Of a DNA stretch of 18,919 bases, positions 1 through 8,412 are shown one piece after another; position 1 is the first letter of the stretch; each line of letters begins with the position of its first letter. The stretch is from NCBI GenBank assembly GCA_002705325.1, contig PAFS01000011.1, positions 1-18,919 of the forward strand, read 5' to 3'. The position numbers were made by a program, and so were the translations under genes. The notes beneath the pieces were generated by a model. That model searched no databases. It was not told the DNA's origin and saw only the letters and a program-made list of their open reading frames with translations. Origin of the DNA: Gammaproteobacteria bacterium (lineage in GTDB: Bacteria; Pseudomonadota; Gammaproteobacteria; Pseudomonadales; Litorivicinaceae).

Positions 1-831
1 GACAGTCTCTGGACAAGGCGAACGCTCTACGATCTTTACGATGAGGCAAGCACAGACTGGGAATGGATCAAGCAGATCATGGCAGAAGCAGAAAAACTTG
101 ATCTTATTTGTTTCAGCTCGGTTTTTGATGAAACATCAGTTGATTTCATGGAAGACCTGAATGCCGGTGCCTACAAGATTGCATCGTTTGAAAACAATCA
201 CCTGCCGCTTATCCGTAAGGCTGCATCCACAGGAAAGCCGATTATCATATCAACAGGGACAGCCAGTGAAGATGAAATACATGAGGCTGTTGAAGCGGCC
301 CGAAATGGGGGATGCATGCAACTGGCCCTGTTGAAATGCACCTCTGATTACCCAGCCGACCCTGCGGCAAGCAATCTGATGACCATCCCCCATATGAAAG
401 AGACTTTCGGATGTGAGGTCGGGCTTTCCGATCACACGCTCGGGATTGGCGTGCCTGTCGCAAGCGTTGCACTGGGGGCAACAATTATTGAAAAGCATTT
501 TATCACGGACAGGAATCTTGGCGGTGTCGACGCCGCTTTTTCAGCAGATATATCGGAAATGAGCCAACTTGTGGCTGAAGCAACGAATGCCTGGAAAGCG
601 CTTGGTTCAGTCAGTTTTGAACTGTCAGAAAATGAGCAGCGCAACACACAGTTCAAGCGATCGATTTATGCGGTTGCCGATATTAAGGCCGGAGAGCCTT
701 TTTCACCGGAAAATATCCGTGTGATCAGGCCGGGATACGGCTTGCACCCGCGGTATTATGATGAATTGCTGGGTGCGGCTGCGCATCGAAATTTCGTTTT
801 TGGTGAGCCCGTTGATCTGCCAGAAAAGTGA
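1..831 (+). CDS. pseI: Pseudaminic acid synthase (NeuB/PseI family), 5'-truncated by window edge
   Basis: This enzyme family condenses phosphoenolpyruvate with a hexose derivative to give a nine-carbon nonulosonic acid (pseudaminate for PseI, sialic or legionaminic acid for relatives). It acts in the cytosol. The visible 276 residues read open from base 1, so about 70 N-terminal residues lie outside the window. Seen in sequence: the barrel strand motifs AYKIASFE and IISTG. SDHT (window residue H145) and IEKHF (H166) carry the two metal-binding histidines, 21 residues apart as in NeuB. The run GGVDAAFS is close to the PseI form of this segment. A C-terminal SAF (antifreeze-like) domain follows from about residue 210 (RSIYAVADIKAGE through GLHPRY). 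PseI is favoured over NeuB/LegI because of the LYDLY, FSSVFDETSVDF and DAAFS segments, but the exact substrate is not certain. Confidence 0.85.
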   Translation, partial: DSLWTRRTLYDLYDEASTDWEWIKQIMAEAEKLDLICFSSVFDETSVDFMEDLNAGAYKIASFENNHLPLIRKAASTGKPIIISTGTASEDEIHEAVEAARNGGCMQLALLKCTSDYPADPAASNLMTIPHMKETFGCEVGLSDHTLGIGVPVASVALGATIIEKHFITDRNLGGVDAAFSADISEMSQLVAEATNAWKALGSVSFELSENEQRNTQFKRSIYAVADIKAGEPFSPENIRVIRPGYGLHPRYYDELLGAAAHRNFVFGEPVDLPEK

Positions 832-868
832 TGTGTGCTGAAGCCATTCCGGTAAAGGCCAGTAATTG

Positions 869-2500
869 ATGCAGGAAAACATGACGATGCTGAAAAATCT
901 GGTTGCCGGCATTAAATGGTTTTGTAGTGCCCGTTATCGCCGCTACATGATTTTTCGTGGCTATCGCCTGTTGTTCCAGCGCGGGCAGTCAGATCTTGTT
1001 CAGAAATGCAAGCATCAAGTCAGTCTTGTTGAAACAGGTGTCACGCATGATACCGCCTCGCCTGATATTTTCTTTGCATCACGACCAGACGCTGATCTTG
1101 TTATCAGGCAATTCCTGTCAAAGCGTACCGGTGAAAAATCAATGTGCATTTCTGTTTATAATGCTATTGGTGGAGGGGTGCCGATACATCATCTGCCGCC
1201 TCATACCTATTCTTTGCTGCGGGAGCTTGGTATCCCGGTATGGGCTTTCGGCTCCCGTATCAGATGGATGCTGGGCCTTCTTGTCTACTGGCTCTACGGA
1301 TGCTGGATATTTGTAAAGCTGGGGTTTCCAGTTGCAGATAAGAACAGTGAAACCAACGCAGGTTCGAGCGCATTTTTTCAGGATCTGCCCCTCAATGCAT
1401 TACCTGACAGGGAAACGCCTTTTGAAAGACAGGATCTTGTCAGCTGGTATTGCCGCTGGGATAAACGCAACCCATTGATCAGGACTGTCACCCACCAGCA
1501 CAAAAATCGTGTCAATACAGTGGTGAATGGTATCTCGCTTGAATATCGTGCCGCAGGCTGGTCAGGATATATGAGCAGCAGCGCGCGGATAAAATATCTT
1601 TTATGGGGTCTGCGGGTTGGCTTCATGTCGCTGGTCGATCTGCTGAGCGGGCGCTGGTGGCATGCGCTTCTGTTTTCACAGGCAGTGATGGCCAAACGGC
1701 TTGCCCTTTCTTCTGAGGAAACCTTGCCGGCCGAAATCTGGTTTAACCATGAGAATTATAAATATCGGCCAATCTGGACCTATGAAGCCGAAGCAAGGGG
1801 CGTAAAGTCATACCTCTATTTTTATTCAATCAACAACCAGACCGTTCAGCCAGCTGGCCATGAGATCAGCATTTCGGGTTACTGGCATTTGATGAATTGG
1901 CCTCGTTGTCTTGTCTGGAACAGCCAGCAAAAAGAAATTCTGCAGCAATATATTAATATGGAAACAGCATATGTACAGGCAGGCCATATGCCGTATTCTG
2001 ATACAAACGAAGAATTAACACCTCTTTCATCACCTGCCATTGCAGTATTTGATATTCCCAGTTACGGCAATGAGACTTCTTTTGCACTGGGACAGGCGTA
2101 TAAATATCAGAAAGACCATGTGGTCGAGGCGTTTTATGACGATATCATTGACGCGGCCAGAGCCAATGAGCTTGTCGTTTGTACAAAGCAAAAAACCGGC
2201 CGGAAAAAGAGCCATCTCACGGCAAGATATCTGCACTTACTCGAAAAACTGGAGCAATCGCCGGATGTTTGCGCCACCGAGGCAGGCATCGCTGCCCATC
2301 GATTGATTATGGCAACACAGATGACGGTTTCAGCACCATACTCTTCAACCTCTGTCATTGCCGAAGCACTGGGCAAGCCCGGATGCTACTATGACCCGAC
2401 AGGATTGCTGCCTGAAATGACCATTTTCAGCCATGGCATAAGGATCATCAGATCACCCGAAGCCCTGTCTGACTGGATGAAAAAAAACCGGCCTCAATGA
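869..2500 (+). CDS. Surface polysaccharide biosynthesis protein, PFTS-motif-like
   Basis: A 543-residue protein of unproven function, probably involved in glycan assembly. No catalytic motif is certain. The C-terminal third resembles proteins described as polysaccharide biosynthesis PFTS-motif family: PYSS at about residues 490-493 stands where PFTS would be, followed by TSVIAEALGKPGCYYDPTG. A GT-B-like fold is possible, since a late helix-strand with a conserved Pro-Ser/Thr-Ser is common in nucleotide-sugar-binding C-domains. Hydrophobic stretches near residues 130-150 and 245-275 are too weak to call membrane segments. ATG 869 is preferred because AAAGG at 854-858 sits about 10 bases upstream. 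TTG 866 is directly adjacent, and ATG 881 has AGGA only a few bases away. It lies 37 bases after pseI. The last codons overlap a probable terminator for the opposing gene. Confidence 0.6.
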   Translation: MQENMTMLKNLVAGIKWFCSARYRRYMIFRGYRLLFQRGQSDLVQKCKHQVSLVETGVTHDTASPDIFFASRPDADLVIRQFLSKRTGEKSMCISVYNAIGGGVPIHHLPPHTYSLLRELGIPVWAFGSRIRWMLGLLVYWLYGCWIFVKLGFPVADKNSETNAGSSAFFQDLPLNALPDRETPFERQDLVSWYCRWDKRNPLIRTVTHQHKNRVNTVVNGISLEYRAAGWSGYMSSSARIKYLLWGLRVGFMSLVDLLSGRWWHALLFSQAVMAKRLALSSEETLPAEIWFNHENYKYRPIWTYEAEARGVKSYLYFYSINNQTVQPAGHEISISGYWHLMNWPRCLVWNSQQKEILQQYINMETAYVQAGHMPYSDTNEELTPLSSPAIAVFDIPSYGNETSFALGQAYKYQKDHVVEAFYDDIIDAARANELVVCTKQKTGRKKSHLTARYLHLLEKLEQSPDVCATEAGIAAHRLIMATQMTVSAPYSSTSVIAEALGKPGCYYDPTGLLPEMTIFSHGIRIIRSPEALSDWMKKNRPQ

Positions 2501-2503
2501 GGC
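2480..2503 (-). terminator. Candidate intrinsic terminator of the minus-strand acyltransferase gene
   Basis: Read on the minus strand, the stop codon TAG leads straight into GCCTC-ATT-GAGGC (2491-2503 on the plus strand), a 5-bp GC-rich stem with a 3-base loop. Three bases follow, then eight T residues (2480-2487). This is the classical layout of a Rho-independent terminator, though the stem is short. It lies inside the last codons of the convergent plus-strand gene, and the T-tract is read there as lysine codons. Confidence 0.5.
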
Positions 2504-3528
2504 TACTGCTGATGCAGGGTCACGCGATAATAGGGCGTGAGTGTGCCGCCGAAACTTAGCTTGAAATATCCTCTTTTGGGGCTGTTCACGCCTTCAAGAT
2601 CGACCTCGGCGCAACCTGTATCAGCAAGCATGTTAAGAGATTGGAAAAGGCCCAGTGTACCGCTGTAGCTGTCCCTGAAATCGGGATGATTTGCGCCGAA
2701 CAGATAGTAGGCTCTCTTGCTGTCTCTGGCGAAAACAAAGATGCTCGCAAGGTCATCTTCTGCTGTATATGTGCCATACATATTTATCATGTTTTTGCTT
2801 TGCAGCGCGGTACAGATGCGCCGCACCGTTTCATGTTCTTCGCGGTCAAGACTGATCCCCTGACGTGCAAAGGTCATCTCATAAAAATGCATGAAATCAT
2901 CTATTTGATCGATACTTCTTGTGGTGACACCTGCTTTAAACCCATAGCGTATTTCCTGACGGCGGGATTTGCTGCTGCTTTTATAGACATTGTTTTTGTC
3001 AAGATCGACTGAAACCCCTGAATTTTCAAGGCTGACAAGGCTGGTATAGCGCAGATCAAGGATGAATTTGTCACCGTCCTCCCCATAATTATGCCAGAGG
3101 AAGGGACGCATATCCCGCAGTTCCGGGCATAGTCCGAGCTGGACAGTCCTGTACGTTGCCGAAAGATGACCAATCGCAGCTGCAATGAGCCGGAATTCTT
3201 CTGTCTGGATTTGCGGCAGCGGCTGATTTAATGAAGATTGCCGCTTGATAATGCCTCCATAAATGGCGAAAGGTATCAGGCAGGTTGACATGCCGTCATC
3301 GGTTTCGCCAGTGACAACAACACCAACCCATTCATTGTTCTTGAAAGCTTTCCAGAGGCTTAGTTTGTGGCCTGTTGCCTGAAGAAATACAGATGATGAA
3401 AAAACCGTACCCTGTGGTGAGCGTTCGATAAACTGATCCCAATCATCATCGGCCAACGCCCGTTCGAAGGTATATTTGCTTAGGTCAAGCAATTCTGATA
3501 CATAAAATTTGCTTTCTTGAGAGGACAT
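2503..3528 (-). CDS. FemAB-like / GNAT-superfamily acyltransferase
   Basis: A 341-residue cytosolic protein that looks like the FemAB-type double-GNAT family. Members transfer amino acids or acyl groups onto peptidoglycan or sugars, and several sit in exopolysaccharide and nonulosonate loci. Supporting segments: a central DDFMHFYEMTFARQGI stretch (typical of the second GNAT domain), ASIFVFARDSKRAYYLFGANHP (about residues 263-284), then an EVDLEGVNSPKRGYF segment from residue 308 followed by FKLSFGG near the C-terminus, which matches the family's closing strand pattern. The acyl donor and acceptor cannot be read from the sequence; acylation of an amino sugar such as the nonulosonate is a guess. 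It is the only minus-strand gene here. It converges on the preceding gene with two bases between stops and diverges from the methyltransferase gene across 37 bases. GGAG lies just before its ATG. Confidence 0.7.
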   Translation of the reverse strand: MSSQESKFYVSELLDLSKYTFERALADDDWDQFIERSPQGTVFSSSVFLQATGHKLSLWKAFKNNEWVGVVVTGETDDGMSTCLIPFAIYGGIIKRQSSLNQPLPQIQTEEFRLIAAAIGHLSATYRTVQLGLCPELRDMRPFLWHNYGEDGDKFILDLRYTSLVSLENSGVSVDLDKNNVYKSSSKSRRQEIRYGFKAGVTTRSIDQIDDFMHFYEMTFARQGISLDREEHETVRRICTALQSKNMINMYGTYTAEDDLASIFVFARDSKRAYYLFGANHPDFRDSYSGTLGLFQSLNMLADTGCAEVDLEGVNSPKRGYFKLSFGGTLTPYYRVTLHQQ

Positions 3529-3565
3529 TGCTCCAAACTACCTTGGCAATGAATTAAGTTCAAAC

Positions 3566-4237
3566 ATGAAAACTTTTGATCCTGTATGGAATGAAATCTA
3601 CGGTAAGGGGCAGCAATTAAACAAGTACCCTTATTCCTCCATTGTAAGTTTTCTTTTTTCCAATGCCAGCCCCGTCAGATCAGATGGAAGCCGGACAGAA
3701 CTGCTTGAAATCGGGTGCGGTGCTGGCAACAATCTCTGGTTTGCAGCGCGTGAGGGATTTGCCGTCACCGGGCTTGATGCCAGTGACAGCGCGTTGGAAT
3801 TTGCCCGCCAGCGTTTTGCAGAGGACGGGTTGCAGGGCCAGTTTGATCTTGGTGACTTTACCAGTCTCCCCTATGCCGACAATCAGTTTGATATTGCCTT
3901 TGAACGTGCGGCGTTGAGCCAGACACCCAAAACTTCAGCACGCAAGGCTGTGGCTGAAATATCGAGGGTGCTGCGGCCCGGTGCGCTGTTTTATGCTGAA
4001 CTGTATTCAGATCGTGTGACATCCCGCGGCACTAAAACCAAAGACGGCCTGATGATTGATGTGGAAGGCCCGTATTCAGGAGTTGGACAAATTGGTTTTT
4101 ATTCAAGAAATGAAATTGAAAATCTTTTTGACGGTCGGCTGAAAATTCAAGGCCTGTCTCATTCTGAAACGCATCATTTGTTGCACGGGCCGATCGAAGT
4201 ACAGGCACACTGGTCAGTTATTGCAAGAGCAGATTGA
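3566..4237 (+). CDS. Class I SAM-dependent methyltransferase
   Basis: A 223-residue Rossmann-fold methyltransferase. Motif I is LLEIGCGAGNN at about residues 46-56, the acidic residue after strand 2 is in GLDASDSALEFAR, motif II/III appears as GDFTSLPYADNQFD, and a VLRPGALFYAEL segment forms the late strand. The usual core order is complete. It probably methylates a sugar or sugar-nucleotide in this glycan pathway; whether O-, N- or C-methylation is unknown. The N-terminus (WNEIYGKGQQLNKYPY) looks like a family-specific lid. It starts 37 bases from the divergent acyltransferase gene, so any promoter must overlap that gene's 5' end. The next gene begins at or near its stop codon, so the two are probably co-transcribed. 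Confidence 0.85.
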   Translation: MKTFDPVWNEIYGKGQQLNKYPYSSIVSFLFSNASPVRSDGSRTELLEIGCGAGNNLWFAAREGFAVTGLDASDSALEFARQRFAEDGLQGQFDLGDFTSLPYADNQFDIAFERAALSQTPKTSARKAVAEISRVLRPGALFYAELYSDRVTSRGTKTKDGLMIDVEGPYSGVGQIGFYSRNEIENLFDGRLKIQGLSHSETHHLLHGPIEVQAHWSVIARAD

Positions 4238-4244
4238 ACGTCAG

Positions 4245-5609
4245 ATGGGGCAGTCAGTCACTGTATTGGGGGGCGGCTTTCGCGGACTGGTCACATGCTT
4301 TCTGCTGGCCCGGCAAGGCCATGAAATCACGCTGATAGAGCCAGGTCGTCATTGTGGCGGGGTATTGCGTTCCTTTGAATGGGATGGATTATATTGTGAT
4401 CTGGGTTGCCATTTATTCGACAACACAGACAAAGAACATACATCTGTCTTTCTTGAAATGGGCGGCGGCGCCGATTGTTTTCACAGCATTGAGCTGAATT
4501 ATGCGTCAAAAACCGGCGCGCTGCTGTCAGATGATATTTCCATCGTCGATTTAAGTGCTGATTTCAAGGCCAATAAAGAAACATGGCTTTTCCAGCTTGA
4601 TCAGGCAGGACAGCAGGAAGGACATGAAACGGGGCCGGCGCTTGATGATGCGTTGCTGGAAAGGTTTGGCCCGGATATCGCAGCACGGCTTAAGCCAATG
4701 GTGTGTAAAGCTTATGCAGAAGACTGGACAAGGATAGATCGTTCAGCATTGGCTCATGGATTGTTCGGGCGCGTCAGGATTGCCGATAACGCCACCTCAG
4801 GCGAGCTCAAAAAAGACGCTTATCTTAATAAGGTGCTTGCTGCATCAAGTACGACCAATCCTTCACAATTCTATCCGGACATGGATCGGTCCTTTGGCCG
4901 TAACTTTTATCCCGCGTCAAAAGGCATGGCGGGTTTTGTTGAAAATGCAATTGCCACGCTCAAGGCAATGGGGGTGCGCATTTTAACTGGTGAGGCTATT
5001 GAAAATATCACGGAAACCCGTGACACCATTACAGTCAGAACTGAAACCGGACGCATTTTTTCCAGCGCGCAGCTGATATCGACCTTGTCGACCGCGATTA
5101 ATGAGAAACTCATCCTGAATGAAAATAATATGCCGGCTGAAATTGGCGTTCCCATGGCTGTGGTTTATCTTCGCCTGCCGCTGGAGGTGATCAATTCAGT
5201 GACCTATGTCCATGATTTCAACCCTGATCACCATGTCTTCAGGGCCTCGACACCGGGGGTTTATGGAAAGCAGGTGGATGACCATGGCCTGAGCTATGTT
5301 TGTGTCGAATGCCCTGCCCGGATGGACAGTGACTTTTACAGCAGCAGCCCAGAAGAAAAACTCACCACGATCATGACTGAAATAGCCGATCTGGAAATTA
5401 TTGATAAAGGTACAGCCCCCGCTGACTTCAAGATATTGAATGTGCCGAAATCATATGCTGTCCCGGCTATCGGGGCACCACAGGCAGAAGCTGAAATCAG
5501 TAAAAAGATCTGCGGCAGGTATGCACGCTTTCATCAATTTAACTCGTTTTCATTTGGCAAATCCCGTATCCTCAAGGATGCACTCTCATTCATTGAGAAT
5601 TTAAATTGA
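4245..5609 (+). CDS. FAD-dependent oxidoreductase (amine oxidase / protoporphyrinogen oxidase-like)
   Basis: A flavoprotein of about 454 residues. The N-terminal dinucleotide-binding site is VTVLGGGFRGL (glycines from residue 9), with the ribose-binding acid in LIEPG and a GGVLRSF motif after it, as in the amine oxidase/phytoene desaturase/UDP-galactopyranose mutase group. A C-terminal GRYARFHQFNSFSFGKS segment matches the FAD-closing region of these enzymes. The substrate is unknown. In a polysaccharide locus a sugar-nucleotide or lipid-linked sugar oxidation or ring rearrangement is conceivable, but nothing here shows UDP-galactopyranose mutase specificity. Start: ATG 4245 is chosen, 7 bases after the methyltransferase stop. 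TTG 4221 would add eight residues and overlap the previous gene. Neither has a strong ribosome-binding site. Confidence 0.75.
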   Translation: MGQSVTVLGGGFRGLVTCFLLARQGHEITLIEPGRHCGGVLRSFEWDGLYCDLGCHLFDNTDKEHTSVFLEMGGGADCFHSIELNYASKTGALLSDDISIVDLSADFKANKETWLFQLDQAGQQEGHETGPALDDALLERFGPDIAARLKPMVCKAYAEDWTRIDRSALAHGLFGRVRIADNATSGELKKDAYLNKVLAASSTTNPSQFYPDMDRSFGRNFYPASKGMAGFVENAIATLKAMGVRILTGEAIENITETRDTITVRTETGRIFSSAQLISTLSTAINEKLILNENNMPAEIGVPMAVVYLRLPLEVINSVTYVHDFNPDHHVFRASTPGVYGKQVDDHGLSYVCVECPARMDSDFYSSSPEEKLTTIMTEIADLEIIDKGTAPADFKILNVPKSYAVPAIGAPQAEAEISKKICGRYARFHQFNSFSFGKSRILKDALSFIENLN

Positions 5610-5622
5610 AGGTGGTGGATCA

Positions 5623-6957
5623 ATGAGCGCATCGACACCTTTTTCGGATGAATTTCTCAATCCGAATATTGGCAGGGAAATTCATGACTTTGCCTGCCAG
5701 CTGTGGCCGATTAATCGGAGCATCACAGGCGCAGGTGTGCGTCAAACGCTTGAGATGATCAAAGCGCATGTCCCAACACTGGTGACAAGGGATATCGCAA
5801 CAGGAACACAGGTTTTTGACTGGACTGTCCCACAGGAATGGTTTGTTCGTGAAGCCTGGATCAAGACACCTGACGGACGCAAGATCTGCGATTTTTCAAA
5901 AAACAATCTGCACCTTGTTGGTTACAGCGTGGCTGTGAATAAAACAATTTCAAAAGAAGAGCTGGAAACACACCTTTATTCGCGCCCTGATTTGCCTGAC
6001 GCCATACCTTATGTGACTTCATATTATAAACCGCGTTGGGGTTTCTGCATCACTGATACCGAGCGGCAACAGCTGCCTGACGGTGACTATCATGTCTTTG
6101 TTGATGCTGATCATTTTGATGGCAGTCTGACCTATGGTGAAGCCTTCTTCGAGGGTGAAACTGACGATGAGATTTTGATCTCAACCTATGTTTGCCACCC
6201 TTCCATGGCCAATAATGAAATCTCCGGGGTGGCCGTCAGTACATTTCTTGCCCGCCTTGTCGCCAATATGAAGTCAAGACGATTTGGCTACCGCTTTGTC
6301 TTTGTGCCTGAAACCATAGGCTCAATTGCTTTTTTGAGCCAAAATCTGAACGCGCTCAAAGCAAAAGTGAAAGGTGGGTTCAATCTGACATGTATTGGTG
6401 ATGACCGTTCTTATTCCTTCCTGCCTTCACGGGACGGCAACACCATCAGTGATAACACAGCACGCCATGTGCTCGGACATATCGACGCCAGCACGACCTA
6501 TTTTGAATGGCTTGATCGCGGCAGTGACGAACGACAGTACTGCGCACCGGGGATTGATTTGCCCATTGCTTCTATTATGCGGACAAAATACGGCACATAT
6601 CCTGAATACCATACATCACTTGATGACCTTAAAACTGTCGTGACCCCTGCTGGTCTGGCCGGCGGGTTTGTTGCCGCCTGCCGATGTGTTGAAGCCCTTG
6701 AACATCATTGCTTTCCGAAGGTGACGGTTTTAGGGGAGCCTCAGATGGGAAGGCACGGGCTTTATCCGACCTTGAGCCACGGCAAAGCCAGTTCGGATTT
6801 GCGGCTGATGATGAATGCCATTTCATATGCTGACGGGCAGCATTCCATGCTTGATATCGCCACACGCTGCAAGGTGTCGGTGTGGATGCTCTACGAGATT
6901 TTTGATCGCCTCGAAGAAAAGGGACTCATTGTGAAGAACGATACTTTGAAAAAATGA
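5623..6957 (+). CDS. DUF2172/DUF4910 aminopeptidase-like protein with C-terminal winged-helix region
   Basis: A 444-residue protein of the family often called aminopeptidase-like and repeatedly found in polysaccharide loci. The fold is that of M28-type zinc peptidases. Candidate metal ligands seen: H192 in CHPSMANNE, E230 in PETIGS, D260/D261 in IGDDR and H330 in YHTSLDD. In classical M28 peptidases an Asp bridges the two metals in the loop after the histidine; here that loop reads NNE (197-199), so Asn stands near that position. The inserted DUF2172 region corresponds roughly to residues 60-130 (FVREAWIKTPDG through LVGYS). The last about 70 residues look like a winged-helix domain (LRLMMNAISYADGQHSMLDIATRC). 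Its role in glycan synthesis is unknown. A good Shine-Dalgarno, AAGGTGG at 5609-5615, precedes ATG 5623. Confidence 0.75.
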   Translation: MSASTPFSDEFLNPNIGREIHDFACQLWPINRSITGAGVRQTLEMIKAHVPTLVTRDIATGTQVFDWTVPQEWFVREAWIKTPDGRKICDFSKNNLHLVGYSVAVNKTISKEELETHLYSRPDLPDAIPYVTSYYKPRWGFCITDTERQQLPDGDYHVFVDADHFDGSLTYGEAFFEGETDDEILISTYVCHPSMANNEISGVAVSTFLARLVANMKSRRFGYRFVFVPETIGSIAFLSQNLNALKAKVKGGFNLTCIGDDRSYSFLPSRDGNTISDNTARHVLGHIDASTTYFEWLDRGSDERQYCAPGIDLPIASIMRTKYGTYPEYHTSLDDLKTVVTPAGLAGGFVAACRCVEALEHHCFPKVTVLGEPQMGRHGLYPTLSHGKASSDLRLMMNAISYADGQHSMLDIATRCKVSVWMLYEIFDRLEEKGLIVKNDTLKK

Positions 6958-6972
6958 GGGTTTGATCAAGAT

Positions 6973-8403
6973 ATGGAAAAGTCTAGCCTTAAGGTTCTGT
7001 TTCAATCAGTTCTTTTTCTTTCTGCGTTTGCTGTCATTTCGGTGGGCTTGAGTCTCGGCCTGGTCACTGATTGGAACATTCTTGATCATCTTGCCATGGT
7101 CGATCGCTTTCATTCCGGCGGAAATCTATATTCAGGCATGGCTGATTTTCCAACCATGGCATCGTCAAATTATTTTCCCGGTCTCAGCTATATCATCATG
7201 GGTATGATGTGGTTCATCCCTGACGGTTTCATTATTGAGGCGATGCACGGGCTTGGGATTACCTTTCTGATTGGTTTTTTTATTGTCCAGTTTTTGATCA
7301 CAAAGGATTTCGTCAAAACCGATCTGGTTCATTTCACAGCATTATGGATTTTCACAACACTGTTGATACTGAATAACTGGTATTTCTATGCGCTGAAGTT
7401 CAAGCCCGATACACTTGCTCTGTTGATTGGGCTTGGGGCGCTGTATGTGCTGCAAAAATATGATCAACCGGAACGGCAGAATTTATTTGTTGTGGTGATC
7501 AGTTCTGTCATCCTTGCTCTGCCGCTAGTTTTGAAGCAGCAGTATATTGCTTTTATTGCCGGATATATCGTTTATGCGTTGTTCAGACGTCGCGTTACTT
7601 CTGCATTGTCTGCCGTAATTGTTGCCAGTATCGCCACGCTTGTCATTTCCCATGTCCGCAGTGTCGAAAATGCCTGGATCTGGTCTGTCACAGTACTGGC
7701 CGATGACGGCCTGAACAATCTTATGATTTGGGGGTATGAGCATTTCAAACTGTCTATCCATCTTGTGACAGTTTCAATCATTCTGCTTTGGGTGGCTGGG
7801 CTGAAGTCATTGCATCCGCTTGCCAGACCCATTCGATTTATCATTGATGATATGCAGTTGCTGCGCAGGCCCTGGGCAATACCGCTCATTTTTGCATCAG
7901 GTGCATCCTTTCTGAGCGGGCTTAAATCAGGGGGTAATGTTGGTAATACAGAACTGGCAATTATCCTGCTTTTCCCGTTTATCTTTCTGATTTTCAAAGG
8001 AATCGACCGCAACATTTCAGTTGCCATCGCATGTGTTGCTTTGATGATATCAACAGCAGATGCGTTCCGAGGCATTAAATCCTATCAACAGTTTGGTCAG
8101 GCTGAAGCATTTTTCAATGGGCTTGAACACAGCAAGACTGAAAATGTTTTTACCACTTCGGATTATTATGGTGTTGTCCGGAACCAGAGAAACAAAACAG
8201 GAATTCATAACTGGCATCATGAAATTCTGATCAATAAGGTTGGCGATGATGATTTGCCTGCTTTTATCCACAACAGGAACTTTGCCTATGTGGTTTTGCC
8301 TGCATTTTCCCCGATCAATGTGGAACTGGAAAAGGGATTTGGATATGAACCTGTTTATCAAAACAATCAACTGATGATCCTCAAGAAAGATGGCGGGGTC
8401 TAG
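6973..8403 (+). CDS. Polytopic membrane protein, probable GT-C-type glycosyltransferase
   Basis: A 476-residue inner-membrane protein with roughly 11-12 hydrophobic helices (for example about residues 8-31, 66-83, 89-108, 120-134, 142-156, 170-187, 191-225 as two, 258-275, 300-317 and 325-342). The first predicted outside loop contains TDWNILDHLAMVDRFHSGGNLY, with acidic residues placed as in GT-C enzymes (GT39, GT83, GT87 type) that use polyprenyl-phosphate sugars, and a PTMASSNYFPGLSY segment typical of the same loop. It ends in a soluble tail of about 100 residues. Neighbouring GtrA and GT2 genes support a lipid-linked sugar transfer role. It could instead be a polymerase-like protein; family assignment is by topology and loop pattern only. 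Confidence 0.6.
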   Translation: MEKSSLKVLFQSVLFLSAFAVISVGLSLGLVTDWNILDHLAMVDRFHSGGNLYSGMADFPTMASSNYFPGLSYIIMGMMWFIPDGFIIEAMHGLGITFLIGFFIVQFLITKDFVKTDLVHFTALWIFTTLLILNNWYFYALKFKPDTLALLIGLGALYVLQKYDQPERQNLFVVVISSVILALPLVLKQQYIAFIAGYIVYALFRRRVTSALSAVIVASIATLVISHVRSVENAWIWSVTVLADDGLNNLMIWGYEHFKLSIHLVTVSIILLWVAGLKSLHPLARPIRFIIDDMQLLRRPWAIPLIFASGASFLSGLKSGGNVGNTELAIILLFPFIFLIFKGIDRNISVAIACVALMISTADAFRGIKSYQQFGQAEAFFNGLEHSKTENVFTTSDYYGVVRNQRNKTGIHNWHHEILINKVGDDDLPAFIHNRNFAYVVLPAFSPINVELEKGFGYEPVYQNNQLMILKKDGGV

Positions 8404-8412
8404 AAAGTATCA

